Source: JALHUB01 sp050010555 (GTDB lineage: Bacteria > Chloroflexota > Dehalococcoidia > DSTF01 > JALHUB01). From it: a stretch of 51,848 bases of DNA. The stretch's first letter is position 1, and each line of letters begins with the position of its first letter. Location: the NCBI GenBank assembly GCA_050010555.1, contig JBEKKV010000007.1, positions 1 to 51,848 of the forward strand, given 5' to 3'. Both the position numbers and the translations under genes were made by a program. Under the pieces are notes generated by a model that worked only from the letters and a program-made list of their open reading frames with translations, was not told the origin of the DNA and searched no databases. Shown piece after piece: positions 32,209 through 41,071 of the stretch.

Positions 32209-33570
32209 ATGAGTCAATTCCAATGGCAACCGCGAAAGACAGGCCTCGACGGCGCCGAAAGCGGCTTCAGACGGCCCACCAGCTCCTCCAGTCTGCTCCA
32301 GACCAGCGAGGCCCTCACCGAGCTCAAGTACAAGCTCCACCAGCGCCTCATCGAGGAGTTGGACCCTTCCAAGCTTGACGGACTCGACCCCATCAAAGCT
32401 CGCGAGGCCGTCGAGACGTCCGCGCGCACGCTCATCGCCCAGGAGATGCCCGGAATCGTCGGCGTCACCCGCGACGAGCTCGTCTCCGCCGTCGCCGACG
32501 AAGTGCTCGGCCTCGGACCGATCGAGCCGATGGTCAGGGACGGCTCCATCTCAGAAATCATGGTCAACGCGCCGGATACGATTTTCTATGAGAAAGAGGG
32601 GCGGCTCTACCTGAGCCCCATTCGCTTCCGCGATTCCAATCACATCCAGCGCATCGCCGAGCGCATCATCGCGCCCCTCGGCCGCCGCGTCGACGAATCG
32701 TCCCCCATGGTCGACGCGCGTCTCGCCGACGGCTCCCGTGTTAACATAATCATCCCGCCCGTCGCGCCCAAGAGCCCGACGATTACCATCCGAAAGTTCC
32801 GCGAAGACAAGATGACGGTGGAGGACCTCATCGCCACCGGCACATTGGTCCAGGAGCTCGCGGAATTCCTGCAAGCCTGTATCCAGGTGAAGCTGAACAT
32901 CGTCATCTCCGGCGGTACCGGTACCGGCAAGACAACCCTGCTCAACGCCCTTTCCGGCTTTATCCCGGACACCGAACGCATCATCACCGTGGAGGACCCG
33001 ACGGAGCTGCGGCTGCAGCAGGGCCACGTCGTCAGCCTGGAAGCGCGGCCGCCCAGCCTTGAAGGGAAGGGCGAAGTTACGCAGCGCGACCTCGTCCGCA
33101 ACTGCCTCCGTATGCGCCCGGATCGCATCCTTGTCGGCGAGGTCCGCGGCCCGGAGGCCTTCGACATGATGCAGGCCATGAACACCGGCCACGAAGGCTC
33201 GCTCACCACCGTCCACGCCAACACGCCGCGCGACGCCCTCGCCCGCATCGAGAACATGATCCTGATGGCCGGCCTTGAGCTGCCAATGCGCGCCATCCGC
33301 GAGCAGATCACTTCCGCCATCCATCTTGTCATCCAGATCAGCCGGCTCCCCGACGGCACCCGCAAAATCACCTGCGTTTCCGAGATCACCGGCATGGAGG
33401 GCCAGATCGTGACGATGCAGGACCTCTTCCGCTACGACCAGAAGGGCATCGACAGCGACGGCCACGTGGTCGGCGAATTCAAATTCACCGGGATTCACCC
33501 GCAGTTCTCCGAAAAGTTCAAGTTGGCCGGCATTCAATTGCCGCAGGACATCTTCGGCCCGGGGTGGTGA
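32209..33570 (+). CDS. cpaF: Tad pilus assembly ATPase CpaF (TadA)
   Basis: A 453-residue secretion ATPase of the type II/IV family that powers Tad pilus assembly and possibly retraction. The N-terminal helical domain is followed by the ATPase: Walker A SGGTGTGKTTLLNAL (about residues 233-247), the Asp box VEDPTEL, Walker B RILVGEVRGPEAFDM and the His box SLTTVHANTPRDAL. Family length is typical. The stop lies 4 nt before tadB. Identification is firm. Confidence 0.96.
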   Translation: MSQFQWQPRKTGLDGAESGFRRPTSSSSLLQTSEALTELKYKLHQRLIEELDPSKLDGLDPIKAREAVETSARTLIAQEMPGIVGVTRDELVSAVADEVLGLGPIEPMVRDGSISEIMVNAPDTIFYEKEGRLYLSPIRFRDSNHIQRIAERIIAPLGRRVDESSPMVDARLADGSRVNIIIPPVAPKSPTITIRKFREDKMTVEDLIATGTLVQELAEFLQACIQVKLNIVISGGTGTGKTTLLNALSGFIPDTERIITVEDPTELRLQQGHVVSLEARPPSLEGKGEVTQRDLVRNCLRMRPDRILVGEVRGPEAFDMMQAMNTGHEGSLTTVHANTPRDALARIENMILMAGLELPMRAIREQITSAIHLVIQISRLPDGTRKITCVSEITGMEGQIVTMQDLFRYDQKGIDSDGHVVGEFKFTGIHPQFSEKFKLAGIQLPQDIFGPGW

Positions 33571-33574
33571 TCGA

Positions 33575-34573
33575 ATGGACTTCCTGGCGCTGGCGGCAGC
33601 TATCTGCGTAATGACCACGGTCTGTCTTCTCTTGGCCGTCGCCTACGCCTTCTCCGGTGCCGGCCACAAGCGGCTCGTCGTCACCCGCCTGGAGCACGTC
33701 GTCAACCGCGCACCGATGGACGCGGTACTGAACAACGTGACAGCCCTGAAGCAGTCGCGCATGGGCCTCTTCCCATTGCTGACCAGCCTCTTTGCCAGCG
33801 GCGAGTGGGCCGGACGCGTAACCACCGACCTCGAGCGCGCTGACCTGAAGCTGCGCGTCGCCGAGTACGTGAGCATGCGCGTAGCCTGCGCCCTCGTCCT
33901 TTTCGCCGTTGGGCTGTTCGTTATCGGCCAGGGCGTCATTGGCCTGGTGGGCGGCCTGATCGGAGCCGCTGTCGGCTACACGCTCCCGAAGCTCATGGTC
34001 AAGCGGCGTCTTAAGAAGCGCCTTACCACGTTCGACGCCCAGCTCGTCGAAGCCCTGAGCCAAATAGCTAACGCCCTCCGTTCCGGCTTCGGCCTCCTCC
34101 AGGCGATGGACCTGGCCGCCGAGCAACTGAAAGACCCGCTGGCGATCGAATTCAAGCGCACCATCAACGATATCAACGTCGGCGCAAGCTTCGAGGACGC
34201 GCTGGCCGCCCTGAACCAACGAATGGTGAGCAACGACCTTGACATCGTTGTCACGGCCATTCAAATCCAGCGCACCGTCGGCGGCAACCTGGCCGAAATC
34301 CTCGACAACGTCGCCCACACCATGCGCGAGAGAGCGCGCATCAAAGGAGAACTGCGTACGTTGACCGCCTCGCAAAAGATGTCCGGCTACGTCGTCGGCG
34401 GGCTGCCAATCGCAATCATCGCCCTGCTCCTCGTAATGGGACAGATGACCGGCAACACCTACATCGCCACCCTCTTCACATCGAATGCCGGCCGCGTCGC
34501 CCTTATCGGCGCCGCCACGCTGGAGGGCATGGGAATAATGATTATCCGCAAGATCCTGGATATCGAGGTGTAG
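33575..34573 (+). CDS. tadB: Tad pilus inner-membrane platform protein TadB
   Basis: A 332-residue membrane protein with a T2SS-F domain. It has an N-terminal helix, a paired helix region (about 105-150), the cytoplasmic F domain (QLVEALSQIANALRSGFGLLQAMDLAAEQ) and C-terminal helices. It starts 4 nt after cpaF and ends 14 nt before tadC, so the three genes are coupled. It forms the membrane platform with TadC on which CpaF acts. Confidence 0.94.
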   Translation: MDFLALAAAICVMTTVCLLLAVAYAFSGAGHKRLVVTRLEHVVNRAPMDAVLNNVTALKQSRMGLFPLLTSLFASGEWAGRVTTDLERADLKLRVAEYVSMRVACALVLFAVGLFVIGQGVIGLVGGLIGAAVGYTLPKLMVKRRLKKRLTTFDAQLVEALSQIANALRSGFGLLQAMDLAAEQLKDPLAIEFKRTINDINVGASFEDALAALNQRMVSNDLDIVVTAIQIQRTVGGNLAEILDNVAHTMRERARIKGELRTLTASQKMSGYVVGGLPIAIIALLLVMGQMTGNTYIATLFTSNAGRVALIGAATLEGMGIMIIRKILDIEV

Positions 34574-34587
34574 AGGGGGGATATGAA

Positions 34588-35499
34588 ATGCCGCTAATAG
34601 CCGCCGCTTCAGTCTTCTTGACGGTCTTTCTCCTCGCCCTCTCACTTCGCCAGGGCCCGAAGGCCGGCGCCGTGCGAGCCCGTGTCGCCACTCTCTCCAC
34701 CTCTCGCGCCTTCGAGGCCCGTGAGGCGAGGCCGTCCTTCGGTGATCGCGTCCTGGCGCCCCTCGCCGACGCTCTCACCGGCAAAGCCCTCGCCGTTCTG
34801 CCGCACGGACTGCTGGACCGGCTCAAGACGCGTCTGCTGCGCGCCGGCGAGCCCGTCACCGCCGAGGGGTTCATCCTTGTCTCCCTGGCCATCGCCGGCG
34901 CTTTCGGCGGATTGGCCCTGCTCCTCACCATTTCCGCTGGAGCAGCGCTGGACCCCAAGATGCTCGCCCTCATAGTCCTGATGACCGGCGTGGGCGCCTA
35001 CCTGCCATCGATGTGGCTGTCGAGCCGGCTGCGCCAGCGCCAGGCCACCATCGTCAAGAGCCTTCCCGACAGCTTCGACATGATCACGACCTGCGTAGAA
35101 GCCGGCCTTGGCCTCGACGCAGCCCTCGCCCGCGTCGCCGAGAAAGTGAAAGGCCCCTTCGCTGAGGACCTCTCCATCACCCTGCGCGAGATCAGCATGG
35201 GCCGCAACCGCGCCGAATCCCTGCGCGACCTTGCCGATCGCACCGGCGTCACCGACCTCAGCCTCTTTGTTAATGCTATAATCCAGGCTGAGCAGATGGG
35301 CACCAGCATCGGTCAGGTGCTCCGCGTACAGTCGGAGCAGATGCGCGTGCGACGCCGTCAGCGCGCCGAGGAAAGAGCGAACCAGGCGCCGGTGAAGATG
35401 GTTTTCCCGCTTGTGATGTGCATCCTTCCCGCCCTGTTCGTCGTCATCATGGGCCCGGCTGCTATCCAGCTCTACGAAACGCTATCCAACCGAGGCTAA
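34588..35499 (+). CDS. tadC: Tad pilus inner-membrane platform protein TadC
   Basis: A 303-residue T2SS-F-domain membrane protein. The F domain has SLPDSFDMITTCVEAGLGLDAALARVAEK and the Glu/Gly-rich LSLFVNAIIQAEQMGTSIGQVLRVQSEQMRVRRRQRAEE, which is typical of TadC. A C-terminal membrane helix pair ends it. GGGGGG precedes the ATG. Together with TadB it completes the platform; no further tad genes (tadD, tadV) follow. Confidence 0.94.
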   Translation: MPLIAAASVFLTVFLLALSLRQGPKAGAVRARVATLSTSRAFEAREARPSFGDRVLAPLADALTGKALAVLPHGLLDRLKTRLLRAGEPVTAEGFILVSLAIAGAFGGLALLLTISAGAALDPKMLALIVLMTGVGAYLPSMWLSSRLRQRQATIVKSLPDSFDMITTCVEAGLGLDAALARVAEKVKGPFAEDLSITLREISMGRNRAESLRDLADRTGVTDLSLFVNAIIQAEQMGTSIGQVLRVQSEQMRVRRRQRAEERANQAPVKMVFPLVMCILPALFVVIMGPAAIQLYETLSNRG

Positions 35500-35505
35500 C
35501 GCAGC

Positions 35506-35853
35506 GTGAGGATCCTGAACACGACTCGGGAGACCCAGGTCGCCGACCGCGCGGTCCCGGCGAACAATCCCTGGAAGCGACTCGTCGGCCTGCTCAATCG
35601 CTCCCACCTGGATCCGGGCGAAGGGCTGGTGCTGATGCCCGGCGGCGGGATCCATATGTTTTTCATGCGCATGGCCATCGACGTCATCTTCGTCGACAGG
35701 GACGGCGTGGTGCTCAAGACGGCCGTCGACGTCAAGCCCTGGCGCGTCGTCCTGGCGCCGCGCCACTCGCGCTACACCATCGAGTTGCCGGTTGGCGCCA
35801 TCGAACAGTCCGCCACCGTCCCCGGCGACGTCCTCGAGCTGGACATCTCCTAG
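35506..35853 (+). CDS. DUF192 family protein
   Basis: A 115-residue protein matching DUF192: GLLNRSHLDPGEGLVLMPGGGIHMFFMRMAIDVIFVD, then VKPWRVVLAPRHSRYTIELPVGAIE and a C-terminal VPGDVLELD. The function of DUF192 is unknown; family members are often exported in other phyla, but this one has no signal peptide. It begins at GTG 6 nt after the tadC stop, so it is probably translated with the Tad operon, and is the last gene of it. Confidence 0.9.
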   Translation: MRILNTTRETQVADRAVPANNPWKRLVGLLNRSHLDPGEGLVLMPGGGIHMFFMRMAIDVIFVDRDGVVLKTAVDVKPWRVVLAPRHSRYTIELPVGAIEQSATVPGDVLELDIS

Positions 35854-35939
35854 CCTCCGACTCCTCGACGCGTTAACCTTTCACCTTCTCCAGGCGTTAT
35901 GATCACGTAAGAACTTTTATGCCCCGCCGGGAGGCCACG

Positions 35940-37259
35940 ATGAGATTCCTGCGACTCCTGCCGCTGCTTCTTCTCCCCGCCCTCTTCCTCGGCGACACCT
36001 GCGTCACTCACGTCGACCAGCAAGGCCCAACTGGCCCCTGGATCGTCGAAGTCACCAACACCGGCCCGGACGTCCAGCGGCTCGCCTCGGTAGCAGGCTC
36101 GGTCCTGGACGCCAACGGCAACCTTGTCCTGCCTCTGTTCTTCAACGACGTGTGCCCCTATCTTCTGTCGCCGGGGGAGAAGGGCTATTTCGCCTCGCCG
36201 CCTGTGCTCGATTACATGCGCCTCCGGCCCAACGCTGTTCAGCCGTTTCATCTTTCCTTCCTGAGTGTTTCGGCTCAACACCCCAATTACCCGGCTGTTA
36301 CCGGTGTCTCCTTCCAGGTATTGGGAATCTATCCCGAACACAAAGCCATTCTCGTCCAGGCGACGAACAACTCGGCGAACACATACCACGCCGTCCGCAT
36401 GTGCGCCCTTAACATCGCCTCTTCAGGAGATGTGCGCGAAGTATCGATGGGATCGCCCTTCCTCGGCGTTAAATTCGGCCCCGGCGACGTCGACAACTTC
36501 GTGGTCCCCTTCAACTCGCCACTCGACGGCACATTCCAGTTCTCCGCCGATTCGAGCGACAGCGATATCGACACCGCGATAAAATCGCCGCCGTTCGACT
36601 ACGTAAGCAAGGTTATCCAAACGGGCAAAGGCCGCGAGCTCCACGTCGTCGGCGAAGTGACGAACACCTCCGGCCGCGACCTCACCTTTGCCTGGTTCCA
36701 GGCATACCTGGAGAGCTCTCCGACGGTCAGGATCAACGGCTTCGTTGGAACGACCGACCCGACAACGACTGGTATCGTCTCCGGTGTGGGCGAAGTGGCG
36801 GCGGGACAGAAGATCCCGCTTGCGTTCACCTTGCCGCTCGATGCGCGCGATACGACTGACGTGAAGATCGAAGGAATCGTCGGGACGGCTTTGCCTGACA
36901 CCTATTCGCACTACACCCTGTCGCCGATCCCCCTGAAAGACGTAGTGGATGAAAGTACCGGCTCTGACACCGTCAGGGTCTCGGCCATGCTCTCGAACCC
37001 CCATGACGTTGGGATGAACCTAAGCTCGCTGTGCTTCTATGCACGCGATGCACGGGGCAAGCTGATCGGCGGCCAGTGCGGCTCTGCCCACTCGAACTGG
37101 ATTGAACCTCATGGATCGGAGCCGGTATCGCAGGAAGTCACGCTGATAGGAGCGGGGAAAGCCGTTTCCGTCGATGTCGTTGCCTACGGGCACGCGGGCC
37201 CCAAACCGATACCAGTGGTACCGCCCGAGAACTTCGGCCATCCGGGGCCCGGATCTTAA
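35940..37259 (+). CDS. Secreted protein of unknown function with repeated beta-sandwich-like segments
   Basis: A 439-residue protein with a clear signal peptide (LLPLLLLPALFLGDTC). The mature part is predicted to be all-beta. It contains several segments of the form VEVTNTG, VQATNNSANTYHAVR and VGEVTNTSGRDLTFAWFQAYL, which resemble FxLYD-type repeats. It ends in a Pro-rich tail. The start is chosen by GGGAGG upstream of the ATG; an ATG at 35919 would add seven polar residues before the signal. It follows the Tad locus on the same strand but after a gap, and a connection is not shown. Confidence 0.7.
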   Translation: MRFLRLLPLLLLPALFLGDTCVTHVDQQGPTGPWIVEVTNTGPDVQRLASVAGSVLDANGNLVLPLFFNDVCPYLLSPGEKGYFASPPVLDYMRLRPNAVQPFHLSFLSVSAQHPNYPAVTGVSFQVLGIYPEHKAILVQATNNSANTYHAVRMCALNIASSGDVREVSMGSPFLGVKFGPGDVDNFVVPFNSPLDGTFQFSADSSDSDIDTAIKSPPFDYVSKVIQTGKGRELHVVGEVTNTSGRDLTFAWFQAYLESSPTVRINGFVGTTDPTTTGIVSGVGEVAAGQKIPLAFTLPLDARDTTDVKIEGIVGTALPDTYSHYTLSPIPLKDVVDESTGSDTVRVSAMLSNPHDVGMNLSSLCFYARDARGKLIGGQCGSAHSNWIEPHGSEPVSQEVTLIGAGKAVSVDVVAYGHAGPKPIPVVPPENFGHPGPGS

Positions 37260-37264
37260 ACCCC

Positions 37265-38431
37265 TCAGTCCTTGCGTCCAAGAATCGTCACCGAGCACAC
37301 CGAGCCCGGACCGCCCAGATTGTGCGCCAGCCCCAGCCGAGCGTCCTTCACCTGCGCCCCGTCCGCGCGGCCCTGCAACTGCTTCGTGATCTCGTACAGC
37401 ATCCGGCACCCCGTCGCCCCGATGGGATGCCCGAAGCACTTCAGCCCGCCGCTGGCGTTCACCGGCAGGTCGCCGTCCACCTCGCTGCGACCCTCCGCCA
37501 CGAACGCCGCCCCCTGCCCGTGCTCACAGAACCCCAGGTCCTCGTAGTTCAGGATCTCCGTGATGCTGAAGCAGTCGTGCACCTCCGCCAGGTCTATCTC
37601 CTTCGCCGGGTCCTTCACGCCCGCGTCCGCGTAGGCCGCCCTGGCCGCGTCCTGCGTCGCCGTGAAACCCAGGAAATCCGTCGAGTTCGAGAACATCGGC
37701 CGGCCGGAGGACACCGCCAGCGCATTCGCCTTCACCAGTACGTAGTCGTCCTTGTGCTTGCTCCTCTCGGCGATCTCCGGACGCGTGATCACCAGCGCCG
37801 CCGACCCGTCCGACATCGCGCAGCAGTCGAAGCGCCCCAGCGGCCAGGCGATCATCGGCGCCGAAAGCGCGTCCTCCATCGTTATCTCCCGCCGGAAGTG
37901 AGCCTTCGGGTGCTTGGCACCGTTCTTGTGGTTCTTCACCGCCACGCGCGCCAGGTCCTCCTTCGTCCAGCCATACTGATGGAAGCAGCGCGTCGCAGAA
38001 AGCGCGAAGAGCGCCGGCGCGCTCGCCACGCCGAACACCGGATGGCTGAAACCCTGCATCGGCAGGCCGGAGCTGCCCGTGTCCATAAGCTTCTCGACGC
38101 CGCAGGCAATCGCGACGTCGTACGCCCCGGACGCGACGGCGTAGCAGGCGTTGCGGAACGCATCCATCCCCGACGCGCAGTAGTTCTCAACGCGCGTCAC
38201 CGGGATGCCGAAAAGCTTCATCGGATCCGAGAACGTGTTGCCGCTGAGCCCCGTGAACGGGTAGAGAACGCCTATCCATGCCGCCTGTACGTCCTCCGGC
38301 GACATGCCAGCGTCGTCCAGCGCTTCGTACGCCGCGTCGACGACGAGGTCCTCCACGTCCTTGTCCCAGAGCTCGCCGAACTTCGTGCAGCCGACGCCTA
38401 TAATGGCGACCTTGTCCGTAATGCTTCCCAT
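37265..38431 (-). CDS. Thiolase-family protein (acetyl-CoA acetyltransferase / SCP-x type)
   Basis: A 388-residue thiolase. The nucleophilic Cys is in ENYCASGMDAFRNA (about residue 89). The C-terminal motifs are HDCFSITEILNYEDLG, NASGGLKCFGHPIGATG (catalytic His) and a final Gly-rich NLGGPGSV. The N-terminus KVAIIGVGCTKFGELWDKD is typical of the SCP-x/archaeal acetoacetyl-CoA thiolase subgroup, which often works with an HMG-CoA synthase and a DUF35 protein. That is exactly the neighbour upstream on the same strand. AAGGAGG lies 7 nt before the ATG. A REP-like hairpin lies between the two genes. Confidence 0.9.
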   Translation of the reverse strand: MGSITDKVAIIGVGCTKFGELWDKDVEDLVVDAAYEALDDAGMSPEDVQAAWIGVLYPFTGLSGNTFSDPMKLFGIPVTRVENYCASGMDAFRNACYAVASGAYDVAIACGVEKLMDTGSSGLPMQGFSHPVFGVASAPALFALSATRCFHQYGWTKEDLARVAVKNHKNGAKHPKAHFRREITMEDALSAPMIAWPLGRFDCCAMSDGSAALVITRPEIAERSKHKDDYVLVKANALAVSSGRPMFSNSTDFLGFTATQDAARAAYADAGVKDPAKEIDLAEVHDCFSITEILNYEDLGFCEHGQGAAFVAEGRSEVDGDLPVNASGGLKCFGHPIGATGCRMLYEITKQLQGRADGAQVKDARLGLAHNLGGPGSVCSVTILGRKD

Positions 38432-38476
38432 GGCCTGTCCTCCTTGCTCGACTGCCGCGTCACCGTTATCCGTAGC

Positions 38477-38494
38477 GGAGGACTTTAGTCCTCC
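38477..38494. repeat. REP-like hairpin GGAGGACT-TT-AGTCCTCC
   Basis: A perfect 8-bp inverted repeat with a TT centre and a 5' GTAG. It lies in the 104-nt gap between the HMG-CoA-synthase-like gene and the thiolase gene, near the ribosome site of the latter. Confidence 0.85.
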
Positions 38495-38535
38495 CGCGCT
38501 GCGTTCTCCCGGCTGTCCTCCCCCATCCTTCGCCC

Positions 38536-39948
38536 TTACCCCGCCACCACAACCGGTCGCGCCTTCCAATAGTAATTGTGGAAGTTCGCCCCCTCGTGCA
38601 GCCGGCGGAACAGCACCTCGACCGGCAGCCCCACCTCCACCTCGTTCGGGTCCGCGTCCGTCATTTCCAGGAACACGCGCCCGCCACCTTCAAGGTCGAT
38701 GACCATTCGCGCCACCGGCACGTTCAAGTACTGGCCGCTCGAAAGGTGGTCTAGCGTGAACGTGTACACGTTCCCCCGACGTGACAGCTTGACCGGCTCC
38801 ACATTATCCTTCCGACCGCACTCCGCGCACACCCGCGGCGGCGGATACTGGACGACGCCGCAGTTCCGGCAGCGCCCGGCGACGAAATTGAGCTCCTGGC
38901 GCGCGTCCCGCCAGTACGTCACCGGCGACCCGTCCGCCATCGGCGTCTCCCGCTCTGTCAGCCCGCGGAAGTGGACGTACGACGTGTAGTTCGGCAGCGG
39001 CCGCTTCTCCGCCAGGTGGCCCGCCAGTCCCTTGCGACCCGGGGGCCGCGGCATCTCAGCCGTCACCTCCAGTAACAGCGCGTCGGCGCCGTCGCCGTGG
39101 TTAAGGACGAGGATGCGCTCGCCGGCCTTCGCGCTCTCCAGCGCGCCCGCCAGCATCATCAGCGCCAGCGCCGCGCCGGGGCTGCCGACCGAGAAGAATA
39201 GCGTGTCCTGAAGCTGCGCCGGCGCAATCCCCAGCGCCCGCGCTACGGCCACGTGCGCCCGCGGGTCCGACGAGGTGATGACCCCTTTGGTCAGGTCCTC
39301 GCAGGTCATCCCGTTCTTTTCCAGAAGCGCTTTGCCTGCCGCTATCGCCGTCGTCCCGTAGCCGCGCTCCGTTTCGACCTTCGACTCGAACGACCGCACG
39401 TATCGGTCCTCGCTGCGACGCCATGGCCCCACCTGCTCGCCGGCCATCGAATACGTCGCCTTGATCTCCACCGGGCCGTCCTTTGCGATCAGCACCGCGC
39501 CGGCGCCGTCGCCGAAGAGCTGCTCCGACATCGACTCCGGCTCACCAACGCGACAATCGCCTGCAACGACAAGCACGCTTCGCGCCGAGCCGCTGTCGAC
39601 GGCGTCGGCCGCCGCCCGCATCGCCGTCGTTGCGGCCCGCAGCGAGCCGGTGAAGTCCGCCGTGTTGATGTCCTGCCGCATGTCCAGCGCCGCCGCGATG
39701 ATCCCGGCGCACTGCTTCTCCAGATACGGCGCCGTCGTCGTAGCGAAGAACAGCCCGTCGATGCCGGCGGGGTCGATGCCCGTCAGACAGTCGATGCCCG
39801 CCGCGACCGCCATCGTCAGGCTGTCCTCGTCCGCGTTCGCCACCGCGCGCTCGCCGGGCGCCGCCGGAATGCCCCAGGCATCGCCGATCTGCTGTCGCGA
39901 CAGGCGATAGAGCGGTACGTACGCTCCGGTCGATGCAATGCGTGCCAT
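38536..39948 (-). CDS. HMG-CoA-synthase-like / thiolase-fold protein fused to a DUF35 zinc-ribbon OB module
   Basis: A 470-residue fusion. Residues 1-330 have the thiolase-fold shape of HMG-CoA synthase or 3-oxoacyl-ACP synthase III (GAYVPLYRL start, EQLFGDGAGAVLI, SSDPRAHVAVARALGI). Residues about 345-470 are a DUF35 module with a zinc ribbon of Cys 360, 363, 374 and 377, then an OB fold. The expected nucleophilic Cys is missing: the region DINTADFTGSLRAATTAM has none, and the nearest Cys are at 80 and 132. So it may be a non-catalytic partner or use other chemistry. In archaea, thiolase, HMG-CoA synthase and DUF35 form one complex; here two are fused and the third is adjacent. Confidence 0.85.
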   Translation of the reverse strand: MARIASTGAYVPLYRLSRQQIGDAWGIPAAPGERAVANADEDSLTMAVAAGIDCLTGIDPAGIDGLFFATTTAPYLEKQCAGIIAAALDMRQDINTADFTGSLRAATTAMRAAADAVDSGSARSVLVVAGDCRVGEPESMSEQLFGDGAGAVLIAKDGPVEIKATYSMAGEQVGPWRRSEDRYVRSFESKVETERGYGTTAIAAGKALLEKNGMTCEDLTKGVITSSDPRAHVAVARALGIAPAQLQDTLFFSVGSPGAALALMMLAGALESAKAGERILVLNHGDGADALLLEVTAEMPRPPGRKGLAGHLAEKRPLPNYTSYVHFRGLTERETPMADGSPVTYWRDARQELNFVAGRCRNCGVVQYPPPRVCAECGRKDNVEPVKLSRRGNVYTFTLDHLSSGQYLNVPVARMVIDLEGGGRVFLEMTDADPNEVEVGLPVEVLFRRLHEGANFHNYYWKARPVVVAG

Positions 39949-39978
39949 GTGCGGCTCCCTTCTCTCGACGCCTCGGGC

Positions 39979-40191
39979 TCAGTACCTCAGCAAACAGCAG
40001 ACGCGCAGAGTGGGGTCGAAATAGGCGGCGAAGACGTCATCCCAGTACGGATCGAAGAGGAAGCCTTCCTCCTGTTTCGACGCCGTCTCGCCGGCATCGG
40101 GAGCGGCGGCCTTGCCGCGCTCGCTCTGTCGACGCTTGCGCTTCGCCGGCTCGGGCCTCGGCGCCCTCTTCCGACGCTCTCTCGCTGCCAT
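39979..40191 (-). CDS. Small hypothetical protein
   Basis: A 70-residue open frame upstream of the HMG-CoA-synthase-like gene, with GGGAG before its ATG at tight spacing. The N-terminal half is Arg/Lys/Pro-rich, and the C-terminus (FLFDPYWDDVFAAYFDPTLRVCCLLRY) is aromatic. I recognise nothing in it. It could be real because of position and strand, but base composition alone could also keep the frame open. Confidence 0.35.
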   Translation of the reverse strand: MAARERRKRAPRPEPAKRKRRQSERGKAAAPDAGETASKQEEGFLFDPYWDDVFAAYFDPTLRVCCLLRY

Positions 40192-40321
40192 ATTCTCCCA
40201 CTTTCCGCGCTGCGGGAGACTAATGTAATCCTTGACGCATTCCTACACAACATTGCATCGAGTGCTTACAAATGGCACCTTCGGAATCGTGGGTGCCGGT
40301 GCGTAGGATGAAACCCTGTAG

Positions 40322-40341
40322 GGGAGGACTTTAGTCCTCCC
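40322..40341. repeat. REP-like hairpin GGGAGGACT-TT-AGTCCTCCC
   Basis: A perfect 9-bp inverted repeat with a TT centre and GTAG just before it. It is almost identical to the copies at 17580 and 38477 and lies 64 nt before the inverted hairpin pair at 40405. Confidence 0.85.
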
Positions 40342-40404
40342 GTCTATGAGGCACGGCCGACGGGGTCCCCGGCAGAGGCCTGCCACCACGTCGGGAGAGC
40401 CTCC

Positions 40405-40464
40405 GTAGCCGAGGCTTTCCAGCCTCGGCGGAAAGCTTGTGCCGGCTGGAGACCGGCTTCTACG
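40405..40464. repeat. REPIN-like inverted pair of hairpins with GTAG at both outer ends
   Basis: Left unit: GTAG (40405-40408) then a hairpin with 9-bp arms GCCGAGGCT/AGCCTCGGC (40408-40429). Right unit, inverted: a hairpin GCCGG/CCGGC (40441-40457) then CTAC near 40461-40464, which is GTAG on the other strand. The linker is about 11 nt. Two opposed REPs with outward GTAG feet is the REPIN layout. It ends at the 3' end of the cNMP-binding gene. Confidence 0.75.
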
Positions 40465-40885
40465 GCACGTCCTGCTGCAGCTTGCGCAGCCGACGGCTCA
40501 GCACCGGCAGCATCTGTACAGCTATGTTCGGATTCGAACGCAGCTCCGCCACAAAGTCCCAGCGCGACAGCACCAGGCACTCCGTGTCCTCGCTGGCGAT
40601 TACGCTCGCCGACCGCGGGTAAGAGTCGAGCAGCGCCATATCGCCGAAGAACTCGCCGGCGGCCAGGCTTGCCAGCGCCGTCTGGCTCTTGCCGTCGCCG
40701 CCACGCACGACGCTCACGCGCCCCTTCGTGATGAGGTAGAAGGCAACCGCGTCCTCGCCTTCCTTGACGATCACGTCGCCCTTCTTGTAAGCCCGCGTTA
40801 TTGTCGCCGAGGCGAGTCGCTTCAGGTCCCGACGGCTAAGCTCGGAGAAAAGGGGGGCGGCTGCAAGTACGTCTTCCGGGTACAT
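40460..40885 (-). CDS. Cyclic-nucleotide-binding domain protein without DNA-binding domain
   Basis: A 141-residue protein that is one Crp-type cNMP-binding domain: FSELSRRDLKRLAS, KKGDVIVKEGEDAVAFYLITKGRVSVV, and the phosphate-binding cassette GEFFGDMALLDSYPRSASV. The usual Glu of the cassette (FGE) is Asp, while the Arg is kept. No helix-turn-helix follows, so it cannot act as a classic Crp regulator; it may sense a nucleotide for a partner. AAGGAG lies 7 nt before the chosen ATG. It diverges from the flavodiiron gene, and its last codons overlap the REPIN-like repeat. Confidence 0.85.
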   Translation of the reverse strand: MYPEDVLAAAPLFSELSRRDLKRLASATITRAYKKGDVIVKEGEDAVAFYLITKGRVSVVRGGDGKSQTALASLAAGEFFGDMALLDSYPRSASVIASEDTECLVLSRWDFVAELRSNPNIAVQMLPVLSRRLRKLQQDVP

Positions 40886-41071
40886 CTCACGCTCCTTCTG
40901 TTCTTGCTTTACCGCGTCACTATACAACAGCCCCGCCGTCGCATCCAGCGGCAACCTCGCCAGGCGCTGATTCCCGTTTGGCGACGCGACGGTATACTAT
41001 AAGCGACAGCAGCGCTGATATGCGCCCGGTAGGGCAGTACTCGACATAACGTCACGGGAGATACAGACTTA

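Noticed and set aside
37322..38488. 388-codon plus-strand frame opposite the thiolase gene
   Set aside because: Arg/His-rich antisense shadow of a clear thiolase gene in high-GC DNA.
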